Below are positions 8,693 through 16,810 of a DNA stretch of 49,426 bases, in pieces. Positions within the stretch are counted from its first letter, which is position 1. Each line of letters starts with the position of its first letter. Position numbers and translations under genes: made by a program. The notes below the pieces were generated by a model that saw only the letters and a list, made by a program, of their open reading frames with translations, did no database searches and was not told the DNA's origin. The DNA comes from an uncultured Bacteroidales bacterium (lineage in GTDB: Bacteria; Bacteroidota; Bacteroidia; Bacteroidales; UBA932), in the NCBI GenBank assembly GCA_900316045.1, contig ONBM01000005.1, positions 1-49,426 of the forward strand. The letters run 5' to 3'.

Positions 8693-10111
8693 ATGAAAAT
8701 GTCACAAAAACCTTCAATACCAAAGGGAATGCGCGATTTCGGCCAGGCAGAGATGGCCCGCCGCAACTATATCTTCGATACGATCAAAAGCGTCTTCAAG
8801 ACTTTCGGATATTCACAGATAGAGACCCCTGCGATGGAGAATCTTTCCACTTTGCTGGGGAAGTACGGGGACGAGGGCGACAAACTGCTTTTCAGGGTGC
8901 TGAATAGCGGGGATGCCTTCGGCGGAATCAATTTCAATGAATATATTGACGAGGTTTCGGGTTCTGTGAACAGCTCCGCGCTTTCCAAAGCAGTGTGCGA
9001 AAAAGGGCTGCGATATGACCTCACGGTGCCTTTCGCCCGTTATGTGGTGCAGCACCAGAGCGAGATTTCTTTTCCATTCAAAAGGTTCCAGTTGCAGCCG
9101 GTGTGGAGGGCGGACAGGCCTCAGAAAGGGCGCTATCGTGAGTTCTGCCAGTGTGACGTGGACGTGATTGGCTCCAAGTCGCAAGTGAATGAACTGGAAT
9201 TGGTTCAGATAGTCGATAAGGTTTTCAGCCTGCTGGACGTAAATGTCCTCATCAAGATTAACAATCGGAAAGTGCTGACGGGCTTCGCTGAAATCTGCGG
9301 TTTTCCGGATAAAGTCGTAGACATCACCGTCGCAATTGACAAGCTGGACAAGATCGGTTTGGAAAGCGTGGAGACAGAAATGCGCGAGAAAGGACTCACC
9401 GATGGGGCAGTAGCAGTGATAGAGCAGATTCTGAAGCTGTCCGGAACCACTTCTGAGAAACTCTCTTCCATGCGAGTCCTCATGAACGGAGGTTCGGCTT
9501 CGGGCATTGTGTCTGAGACTGGGCTCCGAGGCTTGGCTGAGCTTGAGGAACTCTTCGGGCTCATCGGTGCGGCTGGGGTTCAGAGTCAGGTCGAGATGGA
9601 TCTCTCGCTGGCCCGCGGCCTGAACTATTACACTGGCGCAATTTTCGAGGTAAAGGCACTTGACTTCCAGATAGGGAGCATCTGCGGCGGAGGTCGCTAC
9701 GATAATCTTACAGGAATATTCGGCCTTCCGGACATGTCCGGAGTTGGGATTTCTTTCGGGGCCGACAGAATCTATGACGTGCTGACCGGACTGGGCAAAT
9801 TCCCCAAGGGCCTTGAATCTTCCACGACCCTGTTGTTCGCGAATATGGATGCGGCCTCGCTGAAGTACATATTCCCGATTGCCAAGGCTCTTAGAGACAG
9901 ATCCATCTCGGTCGAGGTCTATCCTGATGCCGCCAAGCTGAAGAAGCAGTTCGAATATGCCGAGCGCAAGTCGATGCCATTCATCTCTATAAATGGAGAG
10001 AACGAGGCTTCCGCAGGTCAAGTGAACATCAAGAATATGTCTACTGGCATCCAGCGAACCTTTTCAAAAGACGACATAGAAGGAATCACGGCGTTTCTGG
10101 ACGCTCGGTGA
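8693..10111 (+). CDS. hisS: Histidyl-tRNA synthetase
   Basis: HisRS charges tRNA-His. The frame is open from 8495, but that extension overlaps sppA antisense and includes the promoter; starting at 8693 (or 8699, MSQKPSIPKGMRDF) gives 472 residues. Class II motifs are present: the RFQLQPVWRADRPQKGRYREF motif 2 segment with its arginine, the histidine-specific LARGLNYYTGAIFEV and GGGRYDNL segments, and motif 3 around VGISFGADRIYDVL. The C-terminal part is the anticodon-binding domain. The length is slightly above short bacterial HisRS and normal for Bacteroidota. Only the tRNA-fMet gene follows. Confidence 0.95.
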   Translation: MKMSQKPSIPKGMRDFGQAEMARRNYIFDTIKSVFKTFGYSQIETPAMENLSTLLGKYGDEGDKLLFRVLNSGDAFGGINFNEYIDEVSGSVNSSALSKAVCEKGLRYDLTVPFARYVVQHQSEISFPFKRFQLQPVWRADRPQKGRYREFCQCDVDVIGSKSQVNELELVQIVDKVFSLLDVNVLIKINNRKVLTGFAEICGFPDKVVDITVAIDKLDKIGLESVETEMREKGLTDGAVAVIEQILKLSGTTSEKLSSMRVLMNGGSASGIVSETGLRGLAELEELFGLIGAAGVQSQVEMDLSLARGLNYYTGAIFEVKALDFQIGSICGGGRYDNLTGIFGLPDMSGVGISFGADRIYDVLTGLGKFPKGLESSTTLLFANMDAASLKYIFPIAKALRDRSISVEVYPDAAKLKKQFEYAERKSMPFISINGENEASAGQVNIKNMSTGIQRTFSKDDIEGITAFLDAR

Positions 10112-10119
10112 AAATAAAA

Positions 10120-10150
10120 TTTGGATATTTAAAAAAAATCCGTACCTTTG
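10120..10150 (+). promoter_or_regulatory. Promoter of the initiator tRNA gene
   Basis: TTTG at 10120-10123 and TACCTTTG at 10143-10150 are spaced by 19 bases, an excellent match to the Bacteroidota consensus. The mature tRNA starts 17 bases further on. Confidence 0.7.
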
Positions 10151-10167
10151 CATTCCCAAAACAATAT

Positions 10168-10240
10168 CGCGGGGTAGAGCAGTTGGTAGCTCGTCGGGCC
10201 CATAACCCGGAGGTCAGAGGTTCGAGTCCTTTCCCCGCTA
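10168..10240 (+). tRNA. Initiator tRNA-fMet (anticodon CAU)
   Basis: The 73 bases fold into a full cloverleaf: acceptor CGCGGGG/CCCCGCT with A73, D stem GAGC/GCTC, anticodon stem TCGGG/CCCGG, T loop TTCGAGT. Two initiator marks are present: the first acceptor pair is unpaired (C1 opposite U72), and the anticodon stem ends in three G-C pairs (G29-31 with C39-41). The anticodon loop reads CCCATAA, so position 33 is C where nearly all tRNAs have U. CCA is not encoded. A promoter and a terminator flank the gene. Confidence 0.93.
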
Positions 10241-10245
10241 CTTGA

Positions 10246-10276
10246 AAGAGGCAATCCATCAGGGTTGCCTCTTTTT
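10246..10276 (+). terminator. Rho-independent terminator after tRNA-fMet
   Basis: AAGAGGCAA pairs with TTGCCTCTT and a run of five T follows. It lies directly after the tRNA. Confidence 0.85.
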
Positions 10277-10365
10277 GAATATGAGAGCCCTGAGGCGCTT
10301 TCTTAAGACCGTCAGGTACCGAATCAGCTGGACAATTAGGAGACCGAAGGTCAGAGGCCGATGTT

Positions 10366-11313
10366 TCAGGGGGTGTGGGTGATGGTGCTGGCAGCGATGG
10401 CGAGGATTTGGATGAGTCCGAATGCGATGACTAACTGGGCAGTCATTGAATCTAGGGATTTGATGGCTTCGGGGTGGTCGGTCGAGTGAGCCGAAAACAT
10501 GCACTTTGTGTTCCGGACGGCGATCGGAGCGGTGAGAACCACGGCGACGCAGGTCCAAGGCAGTATTCCAAGGATGCAGCATGCCAGAATTCCAGCATAT
10601 GCCAAGATCGTGTAAACGACATATTTATATTTGCTGCATTTAAGCCCTAGCAGCATCGCCTGAGTCGTGATGGAGGCCTTTCCGTCGTCGCGTATGTCTC
10701 TGGTGTTGTTCGCATGCAGGATATTCACGATTAGCAACCCTATCGGCGCAGTGACAGCAACAATATGCCAGTCCAGAGTCGACATCATGCTGTAAGTCAC
10801 GCCGAGGGGAACCAAAATGCCGAATATTATGAATATGCATAAGTCCCCTAAGGCATGATATTTAAGAATATAATAGAAGTAGGTGCCGATCACTCCGAGC
10901 GAACCTATCCAAAGAATATGTGGCCCTGCGAAGAGGAATGTCAGCATGCCTATGAATATGCCGATTGCTAGTGCCGTTAGCCCGAAATTCAGTATCTGGC
11001 GAGGCGTGAAAACCCCATTCACGAGCATGCGGCTGGAGCCGAAAGTGCCAGCGCGATCGACCCCATGATTGAAATCGTAGTAATCGCTGATCAGATTCCC
11101 CGCAATCTGGAATATTACGGCCCCACAGACGGCGAATATTCCAAGTAGCCAGGAAGGAACGCTCCAGGAAGACAATGGCTCGTGCCAACCCATTCCGCCA
11201 GGGTAGGTGATGCCGGACTTGACAGACCAGAAGGCGTAGGCGAAGGCTATCAGAGCCGGAACGAAAGAGGCCGGCAATGACCAAGGACGAGTAGCAAGAA
11301 TCCAATTATTCAT
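10366..11313 (-). CDS. menA: 1,4-dihydroxy-2-naphthoate polyprenyltransferase
   Basis: MenA attaches the polyprenyl chain to dihydroxynaphthoate in the membrane, the step that makes demethylmenaquinone for anaerobic respiration. The 315-residue protein has about eight membrane segments of the UbiA fold. The two aspartate-rich sites are present: NLISDYYDFNHGVDR and NNTRDIRDDGKASITT. The N-terminal RPWSLPASFVPALI is characteristic of MenA. It stands alone on the minus strand; other men genes are not in the window. A TATCTTTG element lies 28 bases upstream. Confidence 0.93.
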   Translation of the reverse strand: MNNWILATRPWSLPASFVPALIAFAYAFWSVKSGITYPGGMGWHEPLSSWSVPSWLLGIFAVCGAVIFQIAGNLISDYYDFNHGVDRAGTFGSSRMLVNGVFTPRQILNFGLTALAIGIFIGMLTFLFAGPHILWIGSLGVIGTYFYYILKYHALGDLCIFIIFGILVPLGVTYSMMSTLDWHIVAVTAPIGLLIVNILHANNTRDIRDDGKASITTQAMLLGLKCSKYKYVVYTILAYAGILACCILGILPWTCVAVVLTAPIAVRNTKCMFSAHSTDHPEAIKSLDSMTAQLVIAFGLIQILAIAASTITHTP

Positions 11314-11341
11314 GAAGGCATATTCTCATTTTGATTGCTTG

Positions 11342-11349
11342 CAAAGATA
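11342..11349 (-). promoter_or_regulatory. -7 element of menA
   Basis: On the minus strand this reads TATCTTTG, an exact TAnnTTTG match, about 28 bases before the menA ATG. The -33 element is not clear. Confidence 0.45.
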
Positions 11350-11458
11350 ATATCTTTCCTTGCGAAACTAAATAATGTGATATTTTGGATGATTTCTTTT
11401 TATTACTAATTTTACAATTAGTTATTTCAAAACAAGTAATTCTAAAAAACAAGAATAG

Positions 11459-12871
11459 ATGGAATTTATCGACAGGGAAAGGGAACAACGCAGGCTGGAA
11501 GAAGCATTATCGTCCGACGCTCCTGCATTCATCGTGCTTTACGGCCGTCGGCGATTAGGCAAGTCAACGCTTGTCCGTAAGGTGCTGAACACAAAAGACG
11601 TGTATTTTGAGGCCAGTCAGAGCGAGGCGGCAACACAAATAAGCATGTTGTCAAAGGCAGTTGCGATGGTCTATGAAGGTTTCGACGGGCCAATTTACCC
11701 AAGTTGGGAAGAAATCATCCTGGCTTTCAACCACAGATGCGAAAATAATGCTACTCTTGTACTTGATGAATTTCCATACATGGTGTCTGAGGATTCCTCA
11801 CTGCCATCAACCTTACAAAGGATTGTCGACAGACGTGTGATTGGTGGCGATGGCCTTCGTTGCAATATTGTTATTTGTGGTTCATCACAACGTATGATGC
11901 AGAGTCTCATTCAAGGCTCAGAGCCTTTATATGGCAGGGCGGATGAGGAATTCTGCCTAAAGCCTATCAGACTGCCACATTGGAGCAAGGCAATGGCAAT
12001 GGACGCAAAGAACATTATTGAGGAATATAGCGTATGGGGCGGTGTACCGCAATATTGGACGCAGAGGGAGAAGTACGGCTCTTTTGAGGAAGCCTTGAAT
12101 GGCCTTGTCTTGAATGAGCATGGGCTTTTGTACAATGAGCCTTCGAGGCTCTTTATGGACGATGCCTCCGACATCGCTCCCTATTCATCAATCATGACGA
12201 CCATAGGCAGCGGACGTCACAGGTATTCTGACATTGCCAGCACTGTTGGTAAGAGTACAGCTGACCTGTCCAAACCCATCAAGAACTTGACAGAAATGGC
12301 ATTTATCCGCAAAGAAGTGCCGTTTGGCGAGAGCGAGAAGAAGACAAAGAAGACTCTCTATTATATAGACGACCCATTTATGGCATTCTATTATAAGTTT
12401 GTAGAGCCCTACAAGTCGACCATTGCCATGGGACGTACCAACATCGTAAAAAGGATGCTTGAACAGTCGTTTTACGACCATGTTGGCGGCATTTGGGAGC
12501 GCATTTGTCAGATAGCCGTTTCCGGCAATGACATTTCCGGTCATACTTGGAAAGTGGCAGGCCGTTGGTGGGGCAAGGTTCCTGTTTATGAGGAAGGCAA
12601 AAAGACTCCGGTTGGGTATGAGGACTTGGAGTTTGACGTGGTTGCGGAGGATCAGAATGACAGCGATACAATTCTTGTAGGCGAATGTAAATGGACGGGG
12701 GCTGACTATGCTGACAGGCTTCTTGATAAGTTGAAGAAGAAAGTAAGCATGGCACCATTTGTAAAGGGCAAGAAAGTGGTTTATGCATTGTTCCTTCGTG
12801 AGCAACCATTGTCTGCTGCAGATTGTGTCATACTGTTTCCAGAGGATGTCATACAGCAACTTCCAGAATGA
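11459..12871 (+). CDS. AAA-type ATPase with DUF234 C-terminal domain
   Basis: The 470-residue protein belongs to the archaeal-type ATPases (COG1672 group) common in Bacteroidota. Walker A is GRRRLGKS (residues 29-36) and Walker B is TLVLDEFPY (D103, E104). The middle region has a winged-helix look (SDIASTVGKSTADLSKPIKNL), and the C terminus carries a possible nuclease-type site, EFDVVAE followed by VGECKW, as in DUF234 proteins. The physiological role is not established. Neighbours give no clue; the CPBP protease gene starts 16 bases later and may share the transcript. Codon choice looks richer in A/T than its neighbours, and the GAATAT hexamer common elsewhere occurs only once, suggesting a later acquisition. 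Confidence 0.88.
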   Translation: MEFIDREREQRRLEEALSSDAPAFIVLYGRRRLGKSTLVRKVLNTKDVYFEASQSEAATQISMLSKAVAMVYEGFDGPIYPSWEEIILAFNHRCENNATLVLDEFPYMVSEDSSLPSTLQRIVDRRVIGGDGLRCNIVICGSSQRMMQSLIQGSEPLYGRADEEFCLKPIRLPHWSKAMAMDAKNIIEEYSVWGGVPQYWTQREKYGSFEEALNGLVLNEHGLLYNEPSRLFMDDASDIAPYSSIMTTIGSGRHRYSDIASTVGKSTADLSKPIKNLTEMAFIRKEVPFGESEKKTKKTLYYIDDPFMAFYYKFVEPYKSTIAMGRTNIVKRMLEQSFYDHVGGIWERICQIAVSGNDISGHTWKVAGRWWGKVPVYEEGKKTPVGYEDLEFDVVAEDQNDSDTILVGECKWTGADYADRLLDKLKKKVSMAPFVKGKKVVYALFLREQPLSAADCVILFPEDVIQQLPE

Positions 12872-12887
12872 TTAGAAGAAGAAATAC

Positions 12888-13505
12888 GTGATCATGAAGA
12901 AAGTCTTAGTTGCCATTTTCATAGCATTCTTGCTTTGGTGCCTGATGTTCTCTCCTTGGACTGCGCCTCACCTCAGTTTCTGGGCGTGCATGACAACCGC
13001 GGCAGTCATCCTGATAGGCATCAGCCTTTGCCTCGTGCCGGATTTCAAGGCGCAATGGCATTTTTCACCAAAGGAAATCGCCATCGGAATAGCCTCCGCC
13101 GCCATTCTGTGGGGAATATTCTGGATTGGTGACAAATTGTCATCCATGATGTTCGCATTCGCAAAACCGGAAGTGAATGCGATATATGGCCTGAAAGGCA
13201 ATGGTAATCCCTGGCTCATTGGCGCTGCGCTGCTTCTAGTCATCGGTCCGGCTGAGGAAATATTCTGGAGGGGCACGGTTCTTCGCGCGTTCCTAGGCCG
13301 ATTCAGATGGCCGCTGGCAGTGATGCTGGCAGCGGCGATATATTCATTAGTCCATATTCTTTCCTTGAACTTCATGCTTGTCATGGCCGCCTTAGTATGC
13401 GGCATATTTTGGTCTCTCCTCTATGCATGGAGGCGCAATATGGCGGCGGTGACGATCTCGCACTGCCTCTGGGATGTGGCAGTCTTCCTCATATTCCCTA
13501 TCTGA
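12888..13505 (+). CDS. CPBP family intramembrane metalloprotease
   Basis: The 205-residue protein has about six membrane segments and the CPBP (CAAX protease/bacteriocin-processing, Abi) motifs: GPAEEIFWRGTVLR (E123, E124, R128), then H156 in LVHILSLNF and H192 in ISHCLWD. Members cleave proteins within the membrane, but substrates are mostly unknown. The likely start is the ATG at 12888 or the one six bases later (MKKVLVAIF). The gene follows the ATPase closely and ends before a terminator. Family assignment is firm; the role, such as self-protection or protein maturation, is open. Confidence 0.88.
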   Translation: MIMKKVLVAIFIAFLLWCLMFSPWTAPHLSFWACMTTAAVILIGISLCLVPDFKAQWHFSPKEIAIGIASAAILWGIFWIGDKLSSMMFAFAKPEVNAIYGLKGNGNPWLIGAALLLVIGPAEEIFWRGTVLRAFLGRFRWPLAVMLAAAIYSLVHILSLNFMLVMAALVCGIFWSLLYAWRRNMAAVTISHCLWDVAVFLIFPI

Positions 13506-13548
13506 TTCATGCTTAGAGACTTAATGGTAAATTCCCTCTAGCCCGAAT

Positions 13549-13576
13549 ACGCCATGCCTGTAATTTTGGCGTTTTT
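13549..13576 (+). terminator. Hairpin terminator after the CPBP gene
   Basis: ACGCCA pairs with TGGCGT over a 12-base loop and is followed by TTTT. The rest of 13506-13741 is A/T-rich and holds no gene. Confidence 0.55.
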
Positions 13577-13671
13577 GGAATTTTACAGTTTCCTAAAAAA
13601 ATTGGATAACTTATGAAAAATCATTAATTTAAAGCGTTGTTTCGTCTCCGTTGTGCCTTTAAAATATATAC

Positions 13672-13680
13672 GGGGGGGGG
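13672..13680. repeat. Nine-base G homopolymer upstream of a small membrane protein
   Basis: Nine consecutive G lie in an A/T-rich gap, 61 bases before the ATG at 13742. Such tracts are prone to slippage. No clear promoter elements flank it, so an effect on expression is conjecture. Confidence 0.8.
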
Positions 13681-13741
13681 TAAAGGAATAATGTTTTAAT
13701 CAATAATATCGACACTCCCGATAATTAAACTTTTAACCAAC

Positions 13742-14089
13742 ATGGAAATTGATGGTAAAATCGAATCCTTTAATCGTATTGCGGCGGTTGCATTGCTTTC
13801 CGGCTATACGATAGGACTGGAGACGGTATGGGGCAGGATATTCGCTGTCGTCGCGATTTGCAGCATTGCCGTCTCATTGTCTTTCATTGTTTATCTCATC
13901 GCTAAAAAGAAATTATCCGGCACTATCCTAAGAGGACGGCAAGATCCGGTTTTCTGGCCTGGGATTGTTCTGCTATGGACAGTCATCGCTTATTCGAAAG
14001 GTTCCGCCATCAAGCTGAACATAATTTTATTGTGCGTAGTAGTCGTGCTTCAATTGGGCGTGCTGCTTACGAACGTGAAAAAGAGGTAG
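13742..14089 (+). CDS. Small membrane protein of unknown function
   Basis: I do not recognise this 115-residue protein. It has about four predicted membrane segments (near residues 13-27, 32-53, 69-84 and 90-109), a short basic loop between segments 2 and 3 (AKKKLSGTILRGRQ) and a basic end (NVKKR), so cytoplasmic termini are likely. There is no catalytic motif. It sits between a terminator plus G9 tract and the phosphomannose-isomerase homologue, from which it is separated by 140 bases without an obvious gene. Confidence 0.7.
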   Translation: MEIDGKIESFNRIAAVALLSGYTIGLETVWGRIFAVVAICSIAVSLSFIVYLIAKKKLSGTILRGRQDPVFWPGIVLLWTVIAYSKGSAIKLNIILLCVVVVLQLGVLLTNVKKR

Positions 14090-14229
14090 CTTTCCTAGAA
14101 AACGAGAGGGCGGCTGGAGAAATCCCGTCGCTCTTTTGCTATTTTAAAATTCCTTATGTCAGGGGGCTGTCGGTGCCTGATTTTTGTTATATGTGGGGAG
14201 AGTTAGTATATTCATGAAAAATTAAGAGC

Positions 14230-15354
14230 ATGAGTGAAGGTGACAAGCCATTATATCCTTTCCACCTCATAGATGAGGGTGAGGACTTGCCTTGGGGGCA
14301 CGTGAGCTACAAACTTGCCGACCTGGGCTTCAAAGATTCCATGATAGAAAGCGGCTGGCTAGGCGGAAACACGCTTAGCGAACTCATCGGGACGTATTTC
14401 GAGAGAGTGGTCGGGGACAATTCCTTTGAGTTCTATGGCACGCAGTTTCCTGTGATGCTGAAGGTAATAGAGGCAAAGGCATTCCAGCCGCTGCAGGTGA
14501 ATGTTGCCGATGATGTGGCGCAGCAACGTTACGATTCTTTCGGGAAGACAGCGCTTTGGTATGTCGAGGAAACCAGGCAGGATGCCCGAATTGCGCTTGG
14601 GTTCAACAAAGACGTGCCTGCTGAAGAATTCTATCGCCGTTGCAAGGATGGAACGGTTCAGGAAGTCTTGAATATTTTCACGCCAAGGAAGGGGGATGCC
14701 TTCCTCATCAAGCCTGGAACCGTGTTTGCAGCTGGCCCCGGGCTGAAAATCCTGGAGATAGCTGAGTCCTCCGAAATGACGTTCCAGCTGGCTGAGCTTT
14801 TCCATCAGCATCAGGTGGATGCGTCGGAGCTGATGCTTGACGAGGCTTTCGATTTGATAGATTTCAAGAAATATTGCCCTGCGGCTTTGCGGAACCCTCT
14901 GCATGAGGTTCCTAAGCAGTCGCCCTATACGAAGGCAATTTCTTCTTGCGATGAATTCTCTGTTTCGAGGATTGGCTTGCAGAACCTTCTGCATGTGTCG
15001 GTAGAAGACGCAGTCGGCTTCACGGTGTATTATTGTCTTTCGGGGAAGGCCTCCGTTCAAGTGCCGAAGGCAGGGTCGGAGCCTGTCCGTGCAGGAACAA
15101 TGCCTCTTCCGGAAAACTTGGATCGTTACGAGCTTAGGGAGGGGCAGATCCTCCTGATGCCTGCCGAGGTCACGGATTTTTACCTTGTTCCGGCAGAAGA
15201 TGGCACAGACCTTCTGGAGATTGTTGTGGACAATCGGAAGGTCAGGGATTCGTATACGAACGAAAACGTGGAGCCATCCAGCTTCGGAGATGTCCGGCGA
15301 GATGATTCTACCGACGATAATGCTCCTGACCCGCATGTCGGATATTGGAATTAA
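14230..15354 (+). CDS. Phosphomannose-isomerase homologue lacking zinc ligands
   Basis: The 374-residue protein aligns over its length with class I mannose-6-phosphate isomerases: N-terminal PF..I..GE.LPWG, the TLSELIGTYFE segment, FPVMLKVIEAK, GKTALWYV, KPGTVFAAGPGLKILEI and a C-terminal second cupin. The metal ligands of the family are gone, however. The QVHPDD histidine is N91 (LQVNVADD), the GKTExWY glutamate is A108, the GTxHA histidine is F166, and the active-site arginine of TYRVYD is replaced (TFQLAE). It is therefore unlikely to be a zinc-dependent isomerase and may bind a sugar phosphate or have a regulatory or structural role. An acidic tail ends DPHVGYWN. The S4-domain gene follows after six bases, so the two are probably co-transcribed. 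Confidence 0.8.
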   Translation: MSEGDKPLYPFHLIDEGEDLPWGHVSYKLADLGFKDSMIESGWLGGNTLSELIGTYFERVVGDNSFEFYGTQFPVMLKVIEAKAFQPLQVNVADDVAQQRYDSFGKTALWYVEETRQDARIALGFNKDVPAEEFYRRCKDGTVQEVLNIFTPRKGDAFLIKPGTVFAAGPGLKILEIAESSEMTFQLAELFHQHQVDASELMLDEAFDLIDFKKYCPAALRNPLHEVPKQSPYTKAISSCDEFSVSRIGLQNLLHVSVEDAVGFTVYYCLSGKASVQVPKAGSEPVRAGTMPLPENLDRYELREGQILLMPAEVTDFYLVPAEDGTDLLEIVVDNRKVRDSYTNENVEPSSFGDVRRDDSTDDNAPDPHVGYWN

Positions 15355-15360
15355 ATACCA

Positions 15361-15852
15361 ATGAATATGAGTGATGCTGAAAGAATAGACAAGGTTCTTT
15401 GGGCTTTAAGAATATTCAAGACCAGAACCGATGCCACAGATGCCTGCAAGGGAGGGAAAGTTAAGATCGGTGGTTCTAACGCAAAGCCGTCCCATCTGGT
15501 GAAAGTAGGAGATGTCATCAATGTACGCAAGGGTTCGGTAACATACACTTATCGGATCAAGAGAGCTTTGTCGCAGAGGGTCGGCGCCAGGCTGGTGCCG
15601 GATTTCGCAGAGAATCTCACTCCGCAGTCCGAACTGGATAAGCTCAAGGCACCTGTGGAGACGTTCTTCGTGCATCGTGACCGTGGTCTTGGGCGTCCCA
15701 CGAAAAAAGACCGCAGAGTCATGGATGAGGCCTGGGAGGCGCTGGACCGCAACGAGTCTGCGGCTCCAGGCAATCTGACTGTCATCGAGGACATTCCGGA
15801 CGACATCGCCGAGAAGTTCGGCCTCACCGACGACGACCTGGAAAGTCTCTAG
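15361..15852 (+). CDS. S4-domain RNA-binding protein, Hsp15-like
   Basis: The 163-residue protein begins with an S4 RNA-binding domain (about residues 7-65: RIDKVLWALRIFKTRTDATDACKGGKVKIGG, VGDVINVRKG), as in Hsp15/HslR, which binds stalled 50S subunits carrying nascent chains. The C-terminal half is basic in the middle (HRDRGLGRPTKKDRR) and acidic at the end. Start codons are 15361 or 15367 in ATGAATATG. It lies six bases after the phosphomannose-isomerase homologue and before a terminator. The family is secure; the ribosome-rescue role is taken from E. coli and is inference here. Confidence 0.87.
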   Translation: MNMSDAERIDKVLWALRIFKTRTDATDACKGGKVKIGGSNAKPSHLVKVGDVINVRKGSVTYTYRIKRALSQRVGARLVPDFAENLTPQSELDKLKAPVETFFVHRDRGLGRPTKKDRRVMDEAWEALDRNESAAPGNLTVIEDIPDDIAEKFGLTDDDLESL

Positions 15853-15900
15853 GCGCAAATGCTCTGGCCCGGATAATTTAATGCTTGCCGGAGAAAAAAT

Positions 15901-15930
15901 AAGCCATCGGGCATTACTCCCGGTGGCTTT
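15901..15930. terminator. Bidirectional terminator
   Basis: AAGCCATCGGG pairs with CCCGGTGGCTT with one G-U pair. An A run on the left and TTT on the right allow use from both sides. It separates the S4 gene from the convergent rubrerythrin gene. Confidence 0.8.
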
Positions 15931-15997
15931 CGAATTCTGTCTTCCTTGATTCTGAACGACAAAAAGAGTCGTCAGGATGATACTGGGAGGCGTCAGA

Positions 15998-16552
15998 TTA
16001 TTTGCCGAAGTAGCGTGTCAGAAGGCCGTAGAAGCCGGCGCCGTGGCGAGCTTCGTCCTTAGCCATCTCGTGAACTGTGTCATGAACGGCATCGTAACCG
16101 AGTTCCTTGGCTCTCTTAGCAATTGCCAGCTTGCCTTCGCAAGCCCCTGCCTCTGCCTGATAACGTTTCTCCAGATTAGTCTTTGTGTCCCAGACGATGT
16201 CCCCGAGAAGCTCGGCGAATTTAGAAGCGTGCTCTGCCTCCTCGAAAGCGTATCTCTTGAATGCCTCGGCAATCTCCGGATAGCCTTCCCGCTCTGCCTG
16301 ACGGCTCATGGCAAGGTACATCCCGACCTCGCAGCACTCGCCGTTGAAATGATCATGCAGTCCTTGGAGAACCTCAGGGTCGTCAACTTTCCCATCTCCG
16401 AGATGGTGCTCGCAAGCCCACTGAGGTTTGCCTTCATCTTCTTTGATCTCTACGAATTTGCTAGCAGGCGCATGGCACTGAGGGCATTCTGCTGGCGGGT
16501 TCTCGCCTTCATAGACGTAACCGCACACTAAACATCTGAATTTTTTTTTCAT
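15998..16552 (-). CDS. Reverse rubrerythrin
   Basis: Rubrerythrins reduce hydrogen peroxide in anaerobes. This 184-residue protein has the domains in reverse order: an N-terminal rubredoxin centre ([20 protein letters not shown], two CxxC pairs) followed by the ferritin-like diiron four-helix domain with ExxH pairs ([10 protein letters not shown] and [10 protein letters not shown]). Electrons should come from NAD(P)H oxidoreductases through rubredoxin. The frame extends to 16657, but the ATG at 16552 (MKKKFRC) is the family start. The first codons after the ATG form a run of nine A. It has its own well-formed promoter and a leader of about 95 bases. Confidence 0.94.
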   Translation of the reverse strand: MKKKFRCLVCGYVYEGENPPAECPQCHAPASKFVEIKEDEGKPQWACEHHLGDGKVDDPEVLQGLHDHFNGECCEVGMYLAMSRQAEREGYPEIAEAFKRYAFEEAEHASKFAELLGDIVWDTKTNLEKRYQAEAGACEGKLAIAKRAKELGYDAVHDTVHEMAKDEARHGAGFYGLLTRYFGK

Positions 16553-16654
16553 GGTAGAATATAATTTAACCGTTAACGTAATTTTCAAACTATCAAAATA
16601 GCTGCCACAGTCGTTTCTGACTGCCTGACAGAGTCTCTTTCTGTTTTGACGCTG

Positions 16655-16685
16655 CAAATATAGCCATAGTTTTTAAATATTCAAA
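16655..16685 (-). promoter_or_regulatory. Promoter of the reverse rubrerythrin gene
   Basis: On the minus strand TTTG (16685-16682), 19 bases, then TATATTTG (16662-16655). This matches the consensus spacing exactly and has the same -7 element and spacing as the rubredoxin promoter at 45959-45988. Confidence 0.7.
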
Positions 16686-16810
16686 TTTAAATTATTTTTG
16701 TGCAGAAAGTTCCTGCGTGCCGTATTTTGGCACAATTATCTATTATATTCGTAACAGATTTGGCGCAAAAGAAATTAATGAATATATTCAAACGGATTTG
16801 ATTACTATAT

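Noticed and set aside
8813..10021. 402-residue open frame opposite hisS
   Set aside because: No domain, overlaps a clear synthetase on the other strand; a shadow.
10168..10240. Elongator tRNA-Met or tRNA-Ile (CAU)
   Set aside because: The C1/U72 mismatch and three G-C pairs in the anticodon stem are initiator features.
14359..15336. 325-residue open frame opposite the phosphomannose-isomerase homologue
   Set aside because: Arginine- and histidine-rich, no motif; a shadow of the plus-strand gene.
16541..16549. T9 tract (A9 after the rubrerythrin start codon) as a slippage switch
   Set aside because: Lys-Lys-Lys after the start is common in A/T-rich starts; no other sign of phase variation.
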